Positions 20,141 to 29,454 of a stretch of 33,651 bases of DNA are shown here, piece after piece. The notes beneath the pieces are model-generated. The model saw only the letters and a program-made list of their open reading frames with translations, was not told the DNA's origin and did not search any database. A program made the position numbers and the translations under genes. Origin of the DNA: a virus; IMG/VR virus record IMGVR_UViG_3300007351_000041, positions 1-33,651 of that record; one strand, written 5' to 3'. Position 1 is the first letter of the stretch; each line of letters opens with the position of its first letter.

Positions 20141-21886
20141 TTGGGTAGACTTGCAAATCTAATGAAGTCAGGAATAACAACTCAAAGGTATCTTGGGGTT
20201 GGTCAAAACCCACGTACGCTTCGTTCAGAAGTTGAGTTAGGCAGATCCCGTTGGCGTGAAGCATTTCATAACAAAGAAGAACCAAATAGAGAAACTCCTA
20301 AAGTAATACCTGGTGGATCTTGGGGTAGATCTTCATTATCCACGGATGCCAGTGTTCGTAGATTAGTGGAGGCAATGAGATCGCAAGCTCCCGGAGGTTG
20401 GAGCGACAACCGCTGGGAGCAATCACAACACTTCGTTGGTATTACATATGCTGCCATTCATAGAATTGGCGAGCAGATGGCACAATCTGAATTTCAAGTG
20501 TATGTTAAAGATGATAATCATCAAGATGGTAAAAGACCCGTTAAAAGAGGAGAGCCTGGTTGGGATTTAATTAAGTTGTTGGAAAAACCCAATCATGATG
20601 ATACGTTTGGTGAGATGTTATATAAGATAAATTTACAAATGGATTTAACTGGAATGTCATTAACTTGGATGGTTCCTAACGTTATGGGAATGCCAATGGA
20701 ATTGTATTCAATTCCAACTTCTATAGCTATTCCTCAACCAGCTATCAATCCAGATTATCCTGATGGATATTATAGAATCCAACCAGTATATCCATATGGA
20801 CCATTCTCTTCTTATCCTACACCTGCATCAGCTGTTGGTGCTCCAATTCCAGCACAGTGGATGCTAAGAATTAAATATCCGCATCCAATATTACCATATG
20901 ATGGATATTCTCCTCAAACAGCTATGAGGCTTCATCTTGATGAGATCGAGCAGATGGATAGAAGCCGTTGGTATAATATGAAGAGAGGTATTAGTCCTTC
21001 TGCAGTTCTTCAATTTTCAAAAGATAATGCCCAACCATTACCAGAAGAAGAAATAGCTCGTATTAGAGCAGAAATGGAAAATACATTCCAAGGTCCAGAA
21101 AATGCAGGACAATTTTATGTCGCAACGCCAGGTGCTGAGTTACAACCCTGGGGAAATAAACCCATTGATATGGATTACCAGAGTGGATGGGATCAATTGG
21201 TTTCATTCGTACTGGGCGCAGGTTTTGGCATTACTAAACCAGCTGCTGGTATGATCGAAGATTCTAGTTATTCCACTTTGTTTGCAACATTAAAACAATT
21301 ACATCTTATTACTATTGGTCCTAAATGTAATAGAATTGCTTCTAAATTTACTCGTCATCTTGCTCCGTTTTATGGTGATGATTTAATTGTTGAAATAAAA
21401 GCTCAACGAATTGATGACCATGAAGTACTTTCAGGCAAGCTTTCTCAACTGGCTGGCAATAGGGCAATGACAATTAATGAGCTTCGTAAGGCATTAGATT
21501 GGCCAATGACTGATGAAGAGTGGGGTAAAGAAAGAGTTGGTGAGCCACCTGCGCCTCCAGGTATGGAAGGAATGCCACCAGGTGGTGGAGGAATGGGTGG
21601 ATTAGAAGCTATGATGGGTGGTGGAATGCCAGGTATGGAAGGTGGTAATCCAGAAGAAATGGCTGCTCAAGGCGGAGAAGTTGATGCTCTAGGTGGAATG
21701 CCATTACCTCCTGATCTTGATGAAGAACCAACTGAAGTTACTGAATCAAGACCATTAGCTGGTAAGCTCGGACTTGGTGCATTAGGGCCGCGTAAGAGAT
21801 TCGATACTGAAGTGGTTGATATTAAAAAGAAACTTAGGGCTCGTTACAAGAAATTAGCCAAAATTAGTTCTAACGGAGTACATTAA
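20141..21886 (+). CDS. Portal protein
   Basis: 581 residues from TTG 20141. Two ribosome-binding motifs precede it: GGAGGAGGAGG (20115-20125) and GGTGAG (20131-20136); the second gives normal spacing to the TTG. The body matches HK97-type portals. A clip/stem region 'ITYAAIHRIGEQMAQSEFQV' is followed by 'LIKLLEKPN', a 'GISPSAVLQFSKDN' segment, and 'GITKPAAGMIEDSSYSTLFA' near the crown. The portal ring is the prohead vertex through which the terminase pumps DNA. The C-terminal 110 residues are Gly/Met/Pro-rich with 'PPGMEGMPPGGGGMGG', then a basic end. No head protease or capsid gene follows in the usual place. Confidence 0.88.
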   Translation: MGRLANLMKSGITTQRYLGVGQNPRTLRSEVELGRSRWREAFHNKEEPNRETPKVIPGGSWGRSSLSTDASVRRLVEAMRSQAPGGWSDNRWEQSQHFVGITYAAIHRIGEQMAQSEFQVYVKDDNHQDGKRPVKRGEPGWDLIKLLEKPNHDDTFGEMLYKINLQMDLTGMSLTWMVPNVMGMPMELYSIPTSIAIPQPAINPDYPDGYYRIQPVYPYGPFSSYPTPASAVGAPIPAQWMLRIKYPHPILPYDGYSPQTAMRLHLDEIEQMDRSRWYNMKRGISPSAVLQFSKDNAQPLPEEEIARIRAEMENTFQGPENAGQFYVATPGAELQPWGNKPIDMDYQSGWDQLVSFVLGAGFGITKPAAGMIEDSSYSTLFATLKQLHLITIGPKCNRIASKFTRHLAPFYGDDLIVEIKAQRIDDHEVLSGKLSQLAGNRAMTINELRKALDWPMTDEEWGKERVGEPPAPPGMEGMPPGGGGMGGLEAMMGGGMPGMEGGNPEEMAAQGGEVDALGGMPLPPDLDEEPTEVTESRPLAGKLGLGALGPRKRFDTEVVDIKKKLRARYKKLAKISSNGVH

Positions 21887-22092
21887 TGAATCCATATTAC
21901 CAAAAATGGTTAAATTATGTAGCAGAAACAAATAGGACAGCAGAACAAAAAAGATTGAAACATTATTATGGAACCAATGAAAATAAAAAGATGAAAAGCG
22001 AAATTGCTAAATTGAAAAAGGAGTTTATGAGTAAATACAAACAATTAGAAAGAACTACAGGTAGATTGTCTACTGAAATAGATAAGAGATAA
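21886..22092 (+). CDS. 68-residue basic helical protein
   Basis: Starts at the ATG overlapping the portal stop (TAATG). It is almost wholly helical, Lys-rich, with possible coiled-coil spacing ('MKSEIAKLKKEFMSKYKQLE'). The position and composition would suit a small scaffold or head-assembly helper, but that is conjecture. Confidence 0.52.
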   Translation: MNPYYQKWLNYVAETNRTAEQKRLKHYYGTNENKKMKSEIAKLKKEFMSKYKQLERTTGRLSTEIDKR

Positions 22093-22095
22093 ATT

Positions 22096-22440
22096 ATGCC
22101 TTCAGCAATTTTAATTAGTCAAAGCGGCGGTGTTGGGTTAATAAGTGGTAATATATTTTCAGGTACACCATGGCCGTTAGGTGGTGTGCAATTACAATAT
22201 AACGCTAGTGGTCCTGGACCAATTTATGTTGGATTACCCAGCCCAATATCTGCTACTGGTGCCGTAACAATTAAAAGCGGTGGTGGTTTAAGTAGTGGCG
22301 GACTGGCAGATGGAGTAGAAATATATCCTGGACAACCATATTTTGTTTCAAAAGCTAGATTAGTGAGTGGAATTGAAACCATACGTGTTGGTGTTCCTGC
22401 TGCTTCTTCTGGTGCTAGAGTTGATTGGGAATATTTCTAA
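22096..22440 (+). CDS. Glycine-rich beta protein, probable virion component
   Basis: 114 residues, Gly/Ser-rich with short strands ('GAVTIKSGGGLSSGGLADGV', 'YFVSKARLVSGIETIRVGVP'), no cysteine. This composition is common in small head-decoration or head-tail proteins, and it lies just after the portal. Its stop overlaps the next ATG. Family not recognised. Confidence 0.58.
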   Translation: MPSAILISQSGGVGLISGNIFSGTPWPLGGVQLQYNASGPGPIYVGLPSPISATGAVTIKSGGGLSSGGLADGVEIYPGQPYFVSKARLVSGIETIRVGVPAASSGARVDWEYF

Positions 22441-22604
22441 TGCTCAGAATATTAAGTTATTTTCAATCTATGGCAGTTGGTTTAGGTAATGCTTTGATGG
22501 GAAATACATATTATACAGGTGAAAAAATTCCTGCCACAGCAATGCTTGCTGAAGACGATCAAGTCATGCTTACTGAAGATGGTCAAACAATGCTTACTGA
22601 GTAA
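22440..22604 (+). CDS. 54-residue protein with short acidic repeat
   Basis: ATG overlaps the previous stop (TAATG). The C-terminal 21 residues are three imperfect copies of 'xMLxED(D/G)Q': 'AMLAEDDQ', 'VMLTEDGQ', 'TMLTE'. Short repeats like this occur in phage structural proteins that I have seen, but I cannot name the role. It is followed by a 26-base gap ending in GAGGAGAG before the next gene. Confidence 0.5.
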   Translation: MLRILSYFQSMAVGLGNALMGNTYYTGEKIPATAMLAEDDQVMLTEDGQTMLTE

Positions 22605-22630
22605 TTTAATTTTTTTAGAGGAGAGTTGAA

Positions 22631-23002
22631 ATGATTGTAAATTTGTCAATGGTAGAACGTATTCTTTTGGCCAATATATTGGCTGGTAAGTCTTATAATG
22701 GGTTAAATTTGAAAGCAATACGAAAATTTAGGGAAGATATGGAATTTACAGATGAGGAAGAAGTTGATTGGGGAATTAAGATAGAAAATGGAAGTTTTAG
22801 ATGGGGTGCTTGTTATACTTGTGCTTCAAATAATTTGGATGTTGAAAAATGTCAACATAGAATTAAGGAATTTTCTATTGGTTCTTCGGTGGAGAAAGTT
22901 ATCAAGGATCATTTTGAGTCATTAGATAAAAGTAATGGTTTGAAATTACAAGATTTTGATTTAGTTGAAAAGTTTTGTCCTCATCTATTTCCTGATGAAT
23001 GA
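22631..23002 (+). CDS. Conserved phage protein of unknown function (123 aa)
   Basis: 'MVERILLANILAG' followed by 'LNLKAIRKFREDMEFTDEEE' and later 'HRIKEFSIGSSVEKVIKDHF' and 'LVEKF' follow a pattern I remember in small tailed-phage proteins: '..ERL.L..ILP...N...LK..R.LRE.L.FTEEE', then '..I.IG.....I.....'. It often lies among structural genes. AGAGGAGAG lies 7 bases before the ATG. This copy also has CYTC and further cysteines around residues 61-75. Function unknown in the family. Confidence 0.6.
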   Translation: MIVNLSMVERILLANILAGKSYNGLNLKAIRKFREDMEFTDEEEVDWGIKIENGSFRWGACYTCASNNLDVEKCQHRIKEFSIGSSVEKVIKDHFESLDKSNGLKLQDFDLVEKFCPHLFPDE

Positions 23003-23010
23003 GATAAAAT

Positions 23011-24276
23011 ATGGCCATTAAATGGTCTGCTCTTGATTCGGTACCTGCTGCAATAGCAGCAGCTGATGTTGGTTGTATAATCCAAGATGGGGTATCGTAT
23101 AAATTTACGATGACCAACTTGGCAGCATTTGTTGCTGCTAACGGTATTACATTAGCAGGTGTTGCCGGCGTGCTCACGGCCACGGCTCCGACGCAGACCA
23201 CCGATACCCAGGCGGGCGTGGGCTGGGCGATCACCGCGTCAGATGCTGTGGCTGGGTCGAGCAACGCAGGAGCAGCGTCTGGCGGTTCTGTGACTATCGT
23301 TGCTGGGGATGCCAAACGGCTTACTTCTGGCAACAGTCAGGGTGGGTCGATAAATCTCAAGTGCGGCCTTGGGGTGGGTTCTCCGGCTGTTCCTGGGTAC
23401 CACAACTTTCAGGTTGATGGGGCATTTTCTTACACCACACTTAGGATTTCTGACGACGCGTCGGCTTATTTTGACCAAGTCCTTTCCGTAGACGGCGGCA
23501 GTAACCAGCAGACTTTGAGCCTTCAGTCGTATCCAGGTTCCGGAGCCGCTTTATGGCTGTTTTGGTCTACCACAACGGCTAATCAGGTAGGAGGGGATTT
23601 ATGGATAATGGCCGGAGACGGTGTAGGAGGCAATAGCGCTGGCGGCCCGGTGATACTTCTTCCTGGCGAAGGTGCCGGTTCCGGTGCCGACGGCAAGGTC
23701 ATCGTCCGCCAGCCGGGAGGCTCGGCGGGGACGGATGAGGGCCAGCTAACACATGATGGTACTTATCTTAATATAGTAAACCCTGATGCTTCAAAAGTAA
23801 TTAGAAGTTCTGATGGCACAACTAATTGTTGGCTTCAGAACACTGCTGGTCGAGCCAGGGTTTCCACCCAGTTCGATTCGACCAGTGAAACATTGGCCGA
23901 CATTACCGGATTGTCGGTCACCGTTATTGCCGGACGAACCTACACGTTCATCGCTAGGGTGTGGACTAGTTTTGGAGCCGGGGCCGTCAAATATTCGGTT
24001 GGCGGCACTTGTACAGCGACGGCTATCCGCTGGTCAAGCAATCTAGCGTGGCCAACCGGAGACGCTCAAGCCTACTACAACACGGCCATGAGAACGGCCC
24101 TGGGCACTGAGGATGTCTATGCCGGGGCTATTTCAAACACCGGTTGGTTAGATATTACTGGTACTATTACGGTGAATGCTGGTGGAACTCTGACTATCCA
24201 ACTAGCTAGAAACACCGCTTCTGGAACTACTTCAGCTTTGATTGGTTCGTATCTGATCGTGGAGGACATGCCTTAA
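23011..24276 (+). CDS. Glycine-rich tail fibre or spike-like protein, mosaic origin
   Basis: 421 residues. The N-terminal 50 residues use AT-rich codons like the neighbours; from about 23160 to 24130 the codons are strongly GC-rich (GGC, GCC, CCG, GTC), with an AT-rich patch at about 23760-23830. The middle has beta-helix-like repeats ('GGSVTIVAGDAKRLTSGNSQ', 'GGDLWIMAGDGVGGNSAGG'). The last 130 residues ('TLADITGLSVTVIAGRTYTF', 'NTGWLDITGTITVNAGGTL') resemble a jelly-roll/C1q-like knob common at the tips of phage fibres and appendages. It is likely a receptor-binding or virion-surface protein whose distal part was acquired by recombination. Confidence 0.72.
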   Translation: MAIKWSALDSVPAAIAAADVGCIIQDGVSYKFTMTNLAAFVAANGITLAGVAGVLTATAPTQTTDTQAGVGWAITASDAVAGSSNAGAASGGSVTIVAGDAKRLTSGNSQGGSINLKCGLGVGSPAVPGYHNFQVDGAFSYTTLRISDDASAYFDQVLSVDGGSNQQTLSLQSYPGSGAALWLFWSTTTANQVGGDLWIMAGDGVGGNSAGGPVILLPGEGAGSGADGKVIVRQPGGSAGTDEGQLTHDGTYLNIVNPDASKVIRSSDGTTNCWLQNTAGRARVSTQFDSTSETLADITGLSVTVIAGRTYTFIARVWTSFGAGAVKYSVGGTCTATAIRWSSNLAWPTGDAQAYYNTAMRTALGTEDVYAGAISNTGWLDITGTITVNAGGTLTIQLARNTASGTTSALIGSYLIVEDMP

Positions 24277-24385
24277 TATCGTTCATGTTGATCGAGGATA
24301 TACTATAAATGAGATATTCGTGTGAGTGATTTTTTGGTAATGTTTGTTTAGTAAAAATAAATGTATGAAGAGTTGGTAGTAATGA

Positions 24386-27316
24386 ATGTTAGGTCCAACA
24401 AGTTGGGAGAATACTATTCTTAGTTCACTTTCACTAACTTCTGGTCAAGTCCAGTCTGGTAATATTGGTAATAATGCTGTTACCAGTGGTAACGTTGCAT
24501 CTGGACAACTTGCTTGGGTACACCTTGGCTCTGGAGCTGTTCAATCAGGGAATATAGCTTCTGGTCAGATTCTTACGTTCCATCTTTCTAGCGGTGCTGT
24601 TCTTAGTGGTCAAATTGGTAATAATGTAGTTGTTAGTGGTAATATAGCATCTGGTCAGATATTTACCTTACACATAGCAAGTGGTGGATTATTGTCTGGA
24701 GCGTTTGGTTCTGGACAAATAGGACTTAATCATATAGCTTCTGGTGCGGTAGGAGCAGGAAGGGTTGGTAGTGGTGCAATCCAAAGCGGCCAAATAGCAA
24801 GTGGTCAAGTATTCACTCTTCATATTGCTTCTGGTGGAATAGGCTCAGGAGGAATTGGTTCTGGACAAATTGGATCAACACACCTTGCCAGTGGTTTAAT
24901 TGGTCTTGCTAGTGGTTCTGTTACCTCAGGGTTAGTAGGCAATAACACCATAAATAGTGGTAATTTATCTTCAGGCTCAGTTAGTTGGGCGCATCATAGT
25001 TCTGGAAGTGTTCGTTCTGGAAATTTATCAGATGGTTCTGTTACTTCTGGTAATATAGCATCTGGTCAATTATTCACTTTACATATAGCAAGTGGTGGAA
25101 TACTTTCTGGAGGTATTGGTTCTGGTCAGATAGGAAGACATCATTTGTCTTCAGGTTCAGTTAATTCTGGACATATTGCTAATGCTGCTGTTACAAGTGG
25201 TTCTATTGCTAGTGGTGTATTAACTGTATTTCATATTGCTAGTGGTGGTTTTGGCAGTGGTGTATTGAACAGTGGTGTTGTTGTATTAAACAATTTAGCA
25301 AGTGGTGTAGCTCTACCAGTTTCTGGTAGTGTTCAACAATTCCAATTAGGTTCCGGCGCAGTAAATTCTGGGCAAATAGCTTCAGGTGCTGTACAAGGTA
25401 GAAATGCTGGCGGAACTTACCATATTGCTTCTGGATCAATTAGTACGTTAGATATTGGTTCTGGAAGCATAGTATCTGGATTAATAGCAAGTGGCCAAAT
25501 TGGTCCAAATCATTTAGCTTCTGGTTTAATAATATCTGGTGCTTTCTTATCTGGTGGAATAACTTCTGGGAATATTAACAGCGGTCAAGTTGGATTCCCC
25601 CATCTTGCAAATAACTCAGTGTTGTCTGGAACAATCGGATCAGGTGTAATTAGTTCAATTCACCTTGCTAGTGGTTGTGTACAGTCTGGGGATATTGGAA
25701 GTGGTTCAGTGGGAGGAGCCAACCAAAGTGGAGCCAGAGGTATAGTATCAGGTTCTATTGGAACATTTGATTTAGGCTCCGGTGTTGTAACTTCTGGACA
25801 ATTGGGAGATAATGCGGTTGGTTCTGGTAATATTGGATCAGGTCAAATTGGAGCAATGCATGTTGCTAGTGGTGGTTTGTTTAGTTCTGGTTTAATTGGA
25901 ACGTATAGCATTGCTAGTGGAACGGTAGTTACTAGAGCAGGATATGTTACTCCATATAATAGTGGTTTGCTTGCAACAATAATTACCGAAGAGCCAATTT
26001 CTGGCGTAAGAGCAGTAACAATATCTCAGTCTGGCGCAGTTCGTATTGCCATGGCTTCTGTAAGTGGAAGAATGCCAGCAATTGGAATTGTTGCAGATAA
26101 TGTTGCTTCTGGTATTCAGGTTAATGTTTATTCTATAGGAGCATTCCAACTTAGTTCTGGAATGAACGATTTTAGTGGCTATTTGGGACAACCATTAGTT
26201 GTTGGTCGTTCTGGTCAAATAGTTACTTATTCTGGGGCTTGGAACTCTGGTGGATTAATGTCTGGGGACATTACTCAATTAATGGGTTCTGTTGGTGGCA
26301 ATAGTGGATTTATAGAAGTAGACACTCAACGCCCAACTGTAATTACTTCTGGTCAAATAGGCAGTGGATATCTTGGAAATGCATCTGTTTTAAGTGGTAA
26401 TCTTGGTTCTGGTCAAGTGTTTACCTTCCATATTGCTTCTGGTGGTTTACTATCAGGTTCAATTGGCTCAGGTCAAATATTTACTCTAAGTGTTGCTTCT
26501 GGCGGTTTGCTTTCTGGTGCTTATGGTTCTGGACAATTAGGTACTGCTCATATTGCTAGTGGTGGTTTAGGTAGCGGGGCAATAGGTTCTGGCCAGATAT
26601 TCACTCTTCATATAGCATCTGGCGGTATTGGTTCTGGTGGAATAGGCTCAGGTCAAATATCAACTCTACATGTAGCAAGTGGCGGATTTGGCAGTGGAGC
26701 CATTGGCTCAGGTCAAATATTCACCTTACATGTTGCTAGTGGAGGTATTTTATCTGGAGGTTTGGGTTCTGGACAAATAGGCAGAATGCATCTTAGTTCA
26801 GGATCAATCAGTTCTGGACACATTGCTAATGCTGCTGTTACATCTGGAAGTATAGCTTCTGGTGTTGCTGTAGCTTATGCTAGAATTGGATTTGATGATA
26901 CTTGGGTAGCTGGAGAAATGATTAGTGGGTTGTGCCCAGTATGTATCAATATTTCTGGTGGGAATTCGTTATTGATTGCTAATGCGGCATCTGGGTTGAG
27001 ATTACCTGCAATTGGAATTTCAATAACTAATGCTGCAAGTGGAGCTTCTGTTAGTATTGTAACAAACGGTTTGATTACCAATCTTGCAAGTGGTTTACTT
27101 TCTAGTGGTTTTAATGGAAGAAATTGTTATGTTGGTAGCGGGCTTGTAATTGATTTGTCGGGTTTTGCAGGAAATGGTTTTGGACCTTCACCAGCTGTTG
27201 CTGGTGCTTCTGGTAATATGGTTCAAAGATTAGGAGTGAAAGTATCTGGTGGAATTTTTGTTAATATAGGCGAAGTAACTTCAGGATTAATAAGTGGTTT
27301 GTTGGGGCAATTTTAA
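24386..27316 (+). CDS. Giant SG-repeat fibre protein
   Basis: 976 residues built on a decapeptide repeat that begins with SG. One pair of decamers is 'SGQIFTLHIA' then 'SGGLLSGAFG', a 20-residue super-repeat ('IASGQ(I/V)FTLHIASGG'). Repeats fill about residues 15-515 and 640-840. They alternate with two related non-repeat domains: about 520-635 ('MPAIGIVADNVASGIQVNVY') and the C-terminal 145 residues ('LPAIGISITNAASGASVSIV', 'GNMVQRLGVKVSGGIFVNIG'). The strict periodicity, high Gly/Ser and lack of Cys in the repeats suggest a trimeric beta-structured fibre. ATG 24386 has no strong ribosome-binding site; the 109-base upstream gap shows nothing convincing. Confidence 0.75.
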   Translation: MLGPTSWENTILSSLSLTSGQVQSGNIGNNAVTSGNVASGQLAWVHLGSGAVQSGNIASGQILTFHLSSGAVLSGQIGNNVVVSGNIASGQIFTLHIASGGLLSGAFGSGQIGLNHIASGAVGAGRVGSGAIQSGQIASGQVFTLHIASGGIGSGGIGSGQIGSTHLASGLIGLASGSVTSGLVGNNTINSGNLSSGSVSWAHHSSGSVRSGNLSDGSVTSGNIASGQLFTLHIASGGILSGGIGSGQIGRHHLSSGSVNSGHIANAAVTSGSIASGVLTVFHIASGGFGSGVLNSGVVVLNNLASGVALPVSGSVQQFQLGSGAVNSGQIASGAVQGRNAGGTYHIASGSISTLDIGSGSIVSGLIASGQIGPNHLASGLIISGAFLSGGITSGNINSGQVGFPHLANNSVLSGTIGSGVISSIHLASGCVQSGDIGSGSVGGANQSGARGIVSGSIGTFDLGSGVVTSGQLGDNAVGSGNIGSGQIGAMHVASGGLFSSGLIGTYSIASGTVVTRAGYVTPYNSGLLATIITEEPISGVRAVTISQSGAVRIAMASVSGRMPAIGIVADNVASGIQVNVYSIGAFQLSSGMNDFSGYLGQPLVVGRSGQIVTYSGAWNSGGLMSGDITQLMGSVGGNSGFIEVDTQRPTVITSGQIGSGYLGNASVLSGNLGSGQVFTFHIASGGLLSGSIGSGQIFTLSVASGGLLSGAYGSGQLGTAHIASGGLGSGAIGSGQIFTLHIASGGIGSGGIGSGQISTLHVASGGFGSGAIGSGQIFTLHVASGGILSGGLGSGQIGRMHLSSGSISSGHIANAAVTSGSIASGVAVAYARIGFDDTWVAGEMISGLCPVCINISGGNSLLIANAASGLRLPAIGISITNAASGASVSIVTNGLITNLASGLLSSGFNGRNCYVGSGLVIDLSGFAGNGFGPSPAVAGASGNMVQRLGVKVSGGIFVNIGEVTSGLISGLLGQF

Positions 27317-27318
27317 TT

Positions 27319-28251
27319 ATGGCTAAGAATTATTTGTTTTGTAGAAAATGTCCCAATCCAGATAACAATGAAAATTGTAAACTTTTAATTGGTTATAAAT
27401 ACGAAAATAAAATGTGGGATGCTGAGGAAAGACAAACTTTTTGTAAGAGTTGTACATTTCTGGGAAACAGGAACCCATTCTTTGGCAAGAATCACACCGA
27501 AGAAACTAAAGAAGCAATGTCTAAAATTCGTATTGATCTTTGGGAATCTGGTGTGTTTGATACACCTGAAGTTAGATTTAATATGAGTCAGTCTCATATT
27601 GGAAATAAATCTACTTCTGGTCAAGAATTATCCATAAGGCGAAGATTTGCTATTAGGAAAAGAATGATGGGTGAAAATAATCACTTTTATGGTAAAAACC
27701 ACACTCATGAATCAAGGAAAAAGATTTCTAAATCTAGAGAAGGAAAATATTTTGGTGAGAATAATCCTTTTTATGGTAGAAAACACTTAGAAGAGACTAA
27801 AGAATTATGTAGAGAAGGAGCATTAAAAAGCAAAGGATCTGGTCATGGAATAAGTGGTAAATATAATGGGCTACATTTTAGATCTACATGTGAGTTGTTG
27901 TTTTTAAAACAAAACTACACCAACACCATGGTTTCGGCAGAGGCAAAAGGATTCAGGTGTGAGTATATAGATTCTACTGGAAAATTAAGATATCATTATC
28001 CCGATTTTGTAGATGGAAATGTAGTTTATGAGATCAAACCATTTGGATGGGAAAGAGATTCAAGGTGTGTTGATGTACCATTGAAAAGAAAAGCAGCTGA
28101 AAAAATAATTACTGATAAAGGATTTAAATATGTTTTTATTGAAATGAAATGTATTTCCAAGTCTGAGGTGTTTGCTTTATTCGCGCAAGGTAAAATTGAT
28201 CTGGACACCAAGTGGAAAAAACAGTATTATGAAAAACTTGGAGTTTATTAA
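27319..28251 (+). CDS. Free-standing homing endonuclease (copy 3)
   Basis: 310 residues. The zinc module C11/C20/C42/C45 is nearly the same as in copy 2. Three NUMOD3-like repeats follow: 'RNPFFGKNHTEETKEAMSK', 'ENNHFYGKNHTHESRKKIS', 'ENNPFYGRKHLEETKELC'. The nuclease has 'YHYPDFVDGNVVYEIKPFG' with Asp229, Glu238 and Lys240. It sits 2 bases after the fibre stop, and its own stop overlaps the next start, so it is inserted precisely between two genes. The 'KWKKQY' end is also found in copy 2. Confidence 0.82.
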   Translation: MAKNYLFCRKCPNPDNNENCKLLIGYKYENKMWDAEERQTFCKSCTFLGNRNPFFGKNHTEETKEAMSKIRIDLWESGVFDTPEVRFNMSQSHIGNKSTSGQELSIRRRFAIRKRMMGENNHFYGKNHTHESRKKISKSREGKYFGENNPFYGRKHLEETKELCREGALKSKGSGHGISGKYNGLHFRSTCELLFLKQNYTNTMVSAEAKGFRCEYIDSTGKLRYHYPDFVDGNVVYEIKPFGWERDSRCVDVPLKRKAAEKIITDKGFKYVFIEMKCISKSEVFALFAQGKIDLDTKWKKQYYEKLGVY

Positions 28252-28511
28252 TGTCTACTATTACTTCAATTAGTGGGCAAAGAGTAATATTTAGTGATTC
28301 CAGTTCATTAGAAGTCCCATGGGAATTGACTCCTATGCACAATGGATCAGATATTACTTTGAAGTTGGATATTTCTAGAAGAGAGTTTAGATTTGATTTA
28401 GATGTCACTAAAAGACATTTTATCAATAGTATAAATGTTTTGATGGTAGATTCTTGGAGACTTAGTGGAAAAGAAGGCAAGCCAAGATTAGTGCCATTGG
28501 AGAGTACCTAA
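28251..28511 (+). CDS. 86-residue hypothetical beta-rich protein
   Basis: Starts at the ATG overlapping the endonuclease stop and its TAA shares its last base with the next ATG. It has alternating strands ('GQRVIFSDSSSLEVPWELT', 'ITLKLDISRREFRFDLDVTK') and no Cys or TM. It probably belongs to the virion or accessory block. No family recognised. Confidence 0.5.
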   Translation: MSTITSISGQRVIFSDSSSLEVPWELTPMHNGSDITLKLDISRREFRFDLDVTKRHFINSINVLMVDSWRLSGKEGKPRLVPLEST

Positions 28512-29239
28512 TGAGAACTAGAAAAGAAATAATCAGACGGTTGAAATCTTTAGAAAACGAGCAAAATAAAGTTCAACCACCAAAACAAGATTCTCACCAA
28601 GACATTAAAACTGAGCCCAAAACTAATGATTCGTTAAAACCAGTTTTCTATCATTCAGATGTTGAATCTACAAGTTCTGGGAATCAAAATTTTGAATCAC
28701 CACCTGTACAAAATACTCAGAAAACCGAACTAAAACAACCCGTTTCATCCCAACAATCTGAACCAGAAGATTCATATTGGACCAGAAAACGCGGCTATGG
28801 ATATTCAAAACCTGCTTCTGTGGAAGATAGATATCCAGGTCATTTTGCTTCACCTAGTGAAATAATTGTAAATTACCCCGAGGTATTTAGACCTTTACTT
28901 CAAAATTCAAAACAAGGTCGTGATTTAGTAGATACCATACTTAATGGTGATGAGGATGCTGCTTTTGCATTAAAAGATGTGTTGTTGGATTTAGGAAGTC
29001 CTGAAGCTGCTGCACTACTGGATGAAAATCATTGGACTGAAGATGAAAGAATGAATGGTCTTCTTAATTGGTATATGGATCATGTTGAGTTTGATCCAGG
29101 ATATATGGATTTTATAGCCCCATCAGAAACTATTGAATATGCTAATCAAAAAGTTAATGATTATTTGAGTAAGTATGGCTTGAGTGCAGAGAAGTTTCAG
29201 GAACAAGTTGAGCAATATATGTTGGATAATGAGCTATGA
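28511..29239 (+). CDS. Proline/glutamine-rich protein with TIGR02996-like segment
   Basis: 242 residues. The N-terminus 'MRTRKEIIRRLKSLEN' is a short basic helix shared with the proteins at 29451 and 32477. A P/Q/S-rich disordered linker follows (about 18-100). The segment about 138-172, 'DLVDTILNGDEDAAFALKDV' then 'LLDLGSPEAAALL', resembles the planctomycete repeat-companion domain TIGR02996 ('AI...P.DD..RLVYADWLEE.GDP.RAE'), and a related segment occurs in the last gene. The C-terminus is acidic and helical. It may be a virion-associated or scaffold-like protein; function unknown. Confidence 0.55.
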   Translation: MRTRKEIIRRLKSLENEQNKVQPPKQDSHQDIKTEPKTNDSLKPVFYHSDVESTSSGNQNFESPPVQNTQKTELKQPVSSQQSEPEDSYWTRKRGYGYSKPASVEDRYPGHFASPSEIIVNYPEVFRPLLQNSKQGRDLVDTILNGDEDAAFALKDVLLDLGSPEAAALLDENHWTEDERMNGLLNWYMDHVEFDPGYMDFIAPSETIEYANQKVNDYLSKYGLSAEKFQEQVEQYMLDNEL

Positions 29240-29454
29240 CTCTTCCAGAATTCAAAAAATCAATAGATGGTAAGAAGTTGAAACAAGCAACTTCCTTGGA
29301 GCAAACAAATTTTAGAAATGGTGCCAAGGTTGAAGGATTACAGTATTTCTTTAGTGCCATTACTAAAGATGATCAAGTTGTTTTTGCTGAAGGAGGTTCT
29401 TGGGATGATGTGTTTTCAAAGGTCCCAGATTGGTTGAAACGAGAAAAGAAATGA
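29236..29454 (+). CDS. 72-residue hypothetical protein
   Basis: Overlaps the previous gene by 4 bases and the next by 4. Basic N-terminus ('LPEFKKSIDGKKLKQATSLE'), then a small strand-rich part with two aromatic clusters. No motif recognised. Operon position supports coding. Confidence 0.5.
   Translation: MTLPEFKKSIDGKKLKQATSLEQTNFRNGAKVEGLQYFFSAITKDDQVVFAEGGSWDDVFSKVPDWLKREKK

Noticed and set aside
22902-23333. A 143-codon ORF on the minus strand
   Set aside because: It is antisense to the GC-rich part of the fibre gene, where stop codons are rare in all frames; no minus-strand gene elsewhere supports it.
24386-27316. Regular repeats that could suggest a CRISPR array
   Set aside because: The periodicity is a translated 10-residue pattern in one long open frame; the DNA copies differ from each other and there are no spacers.
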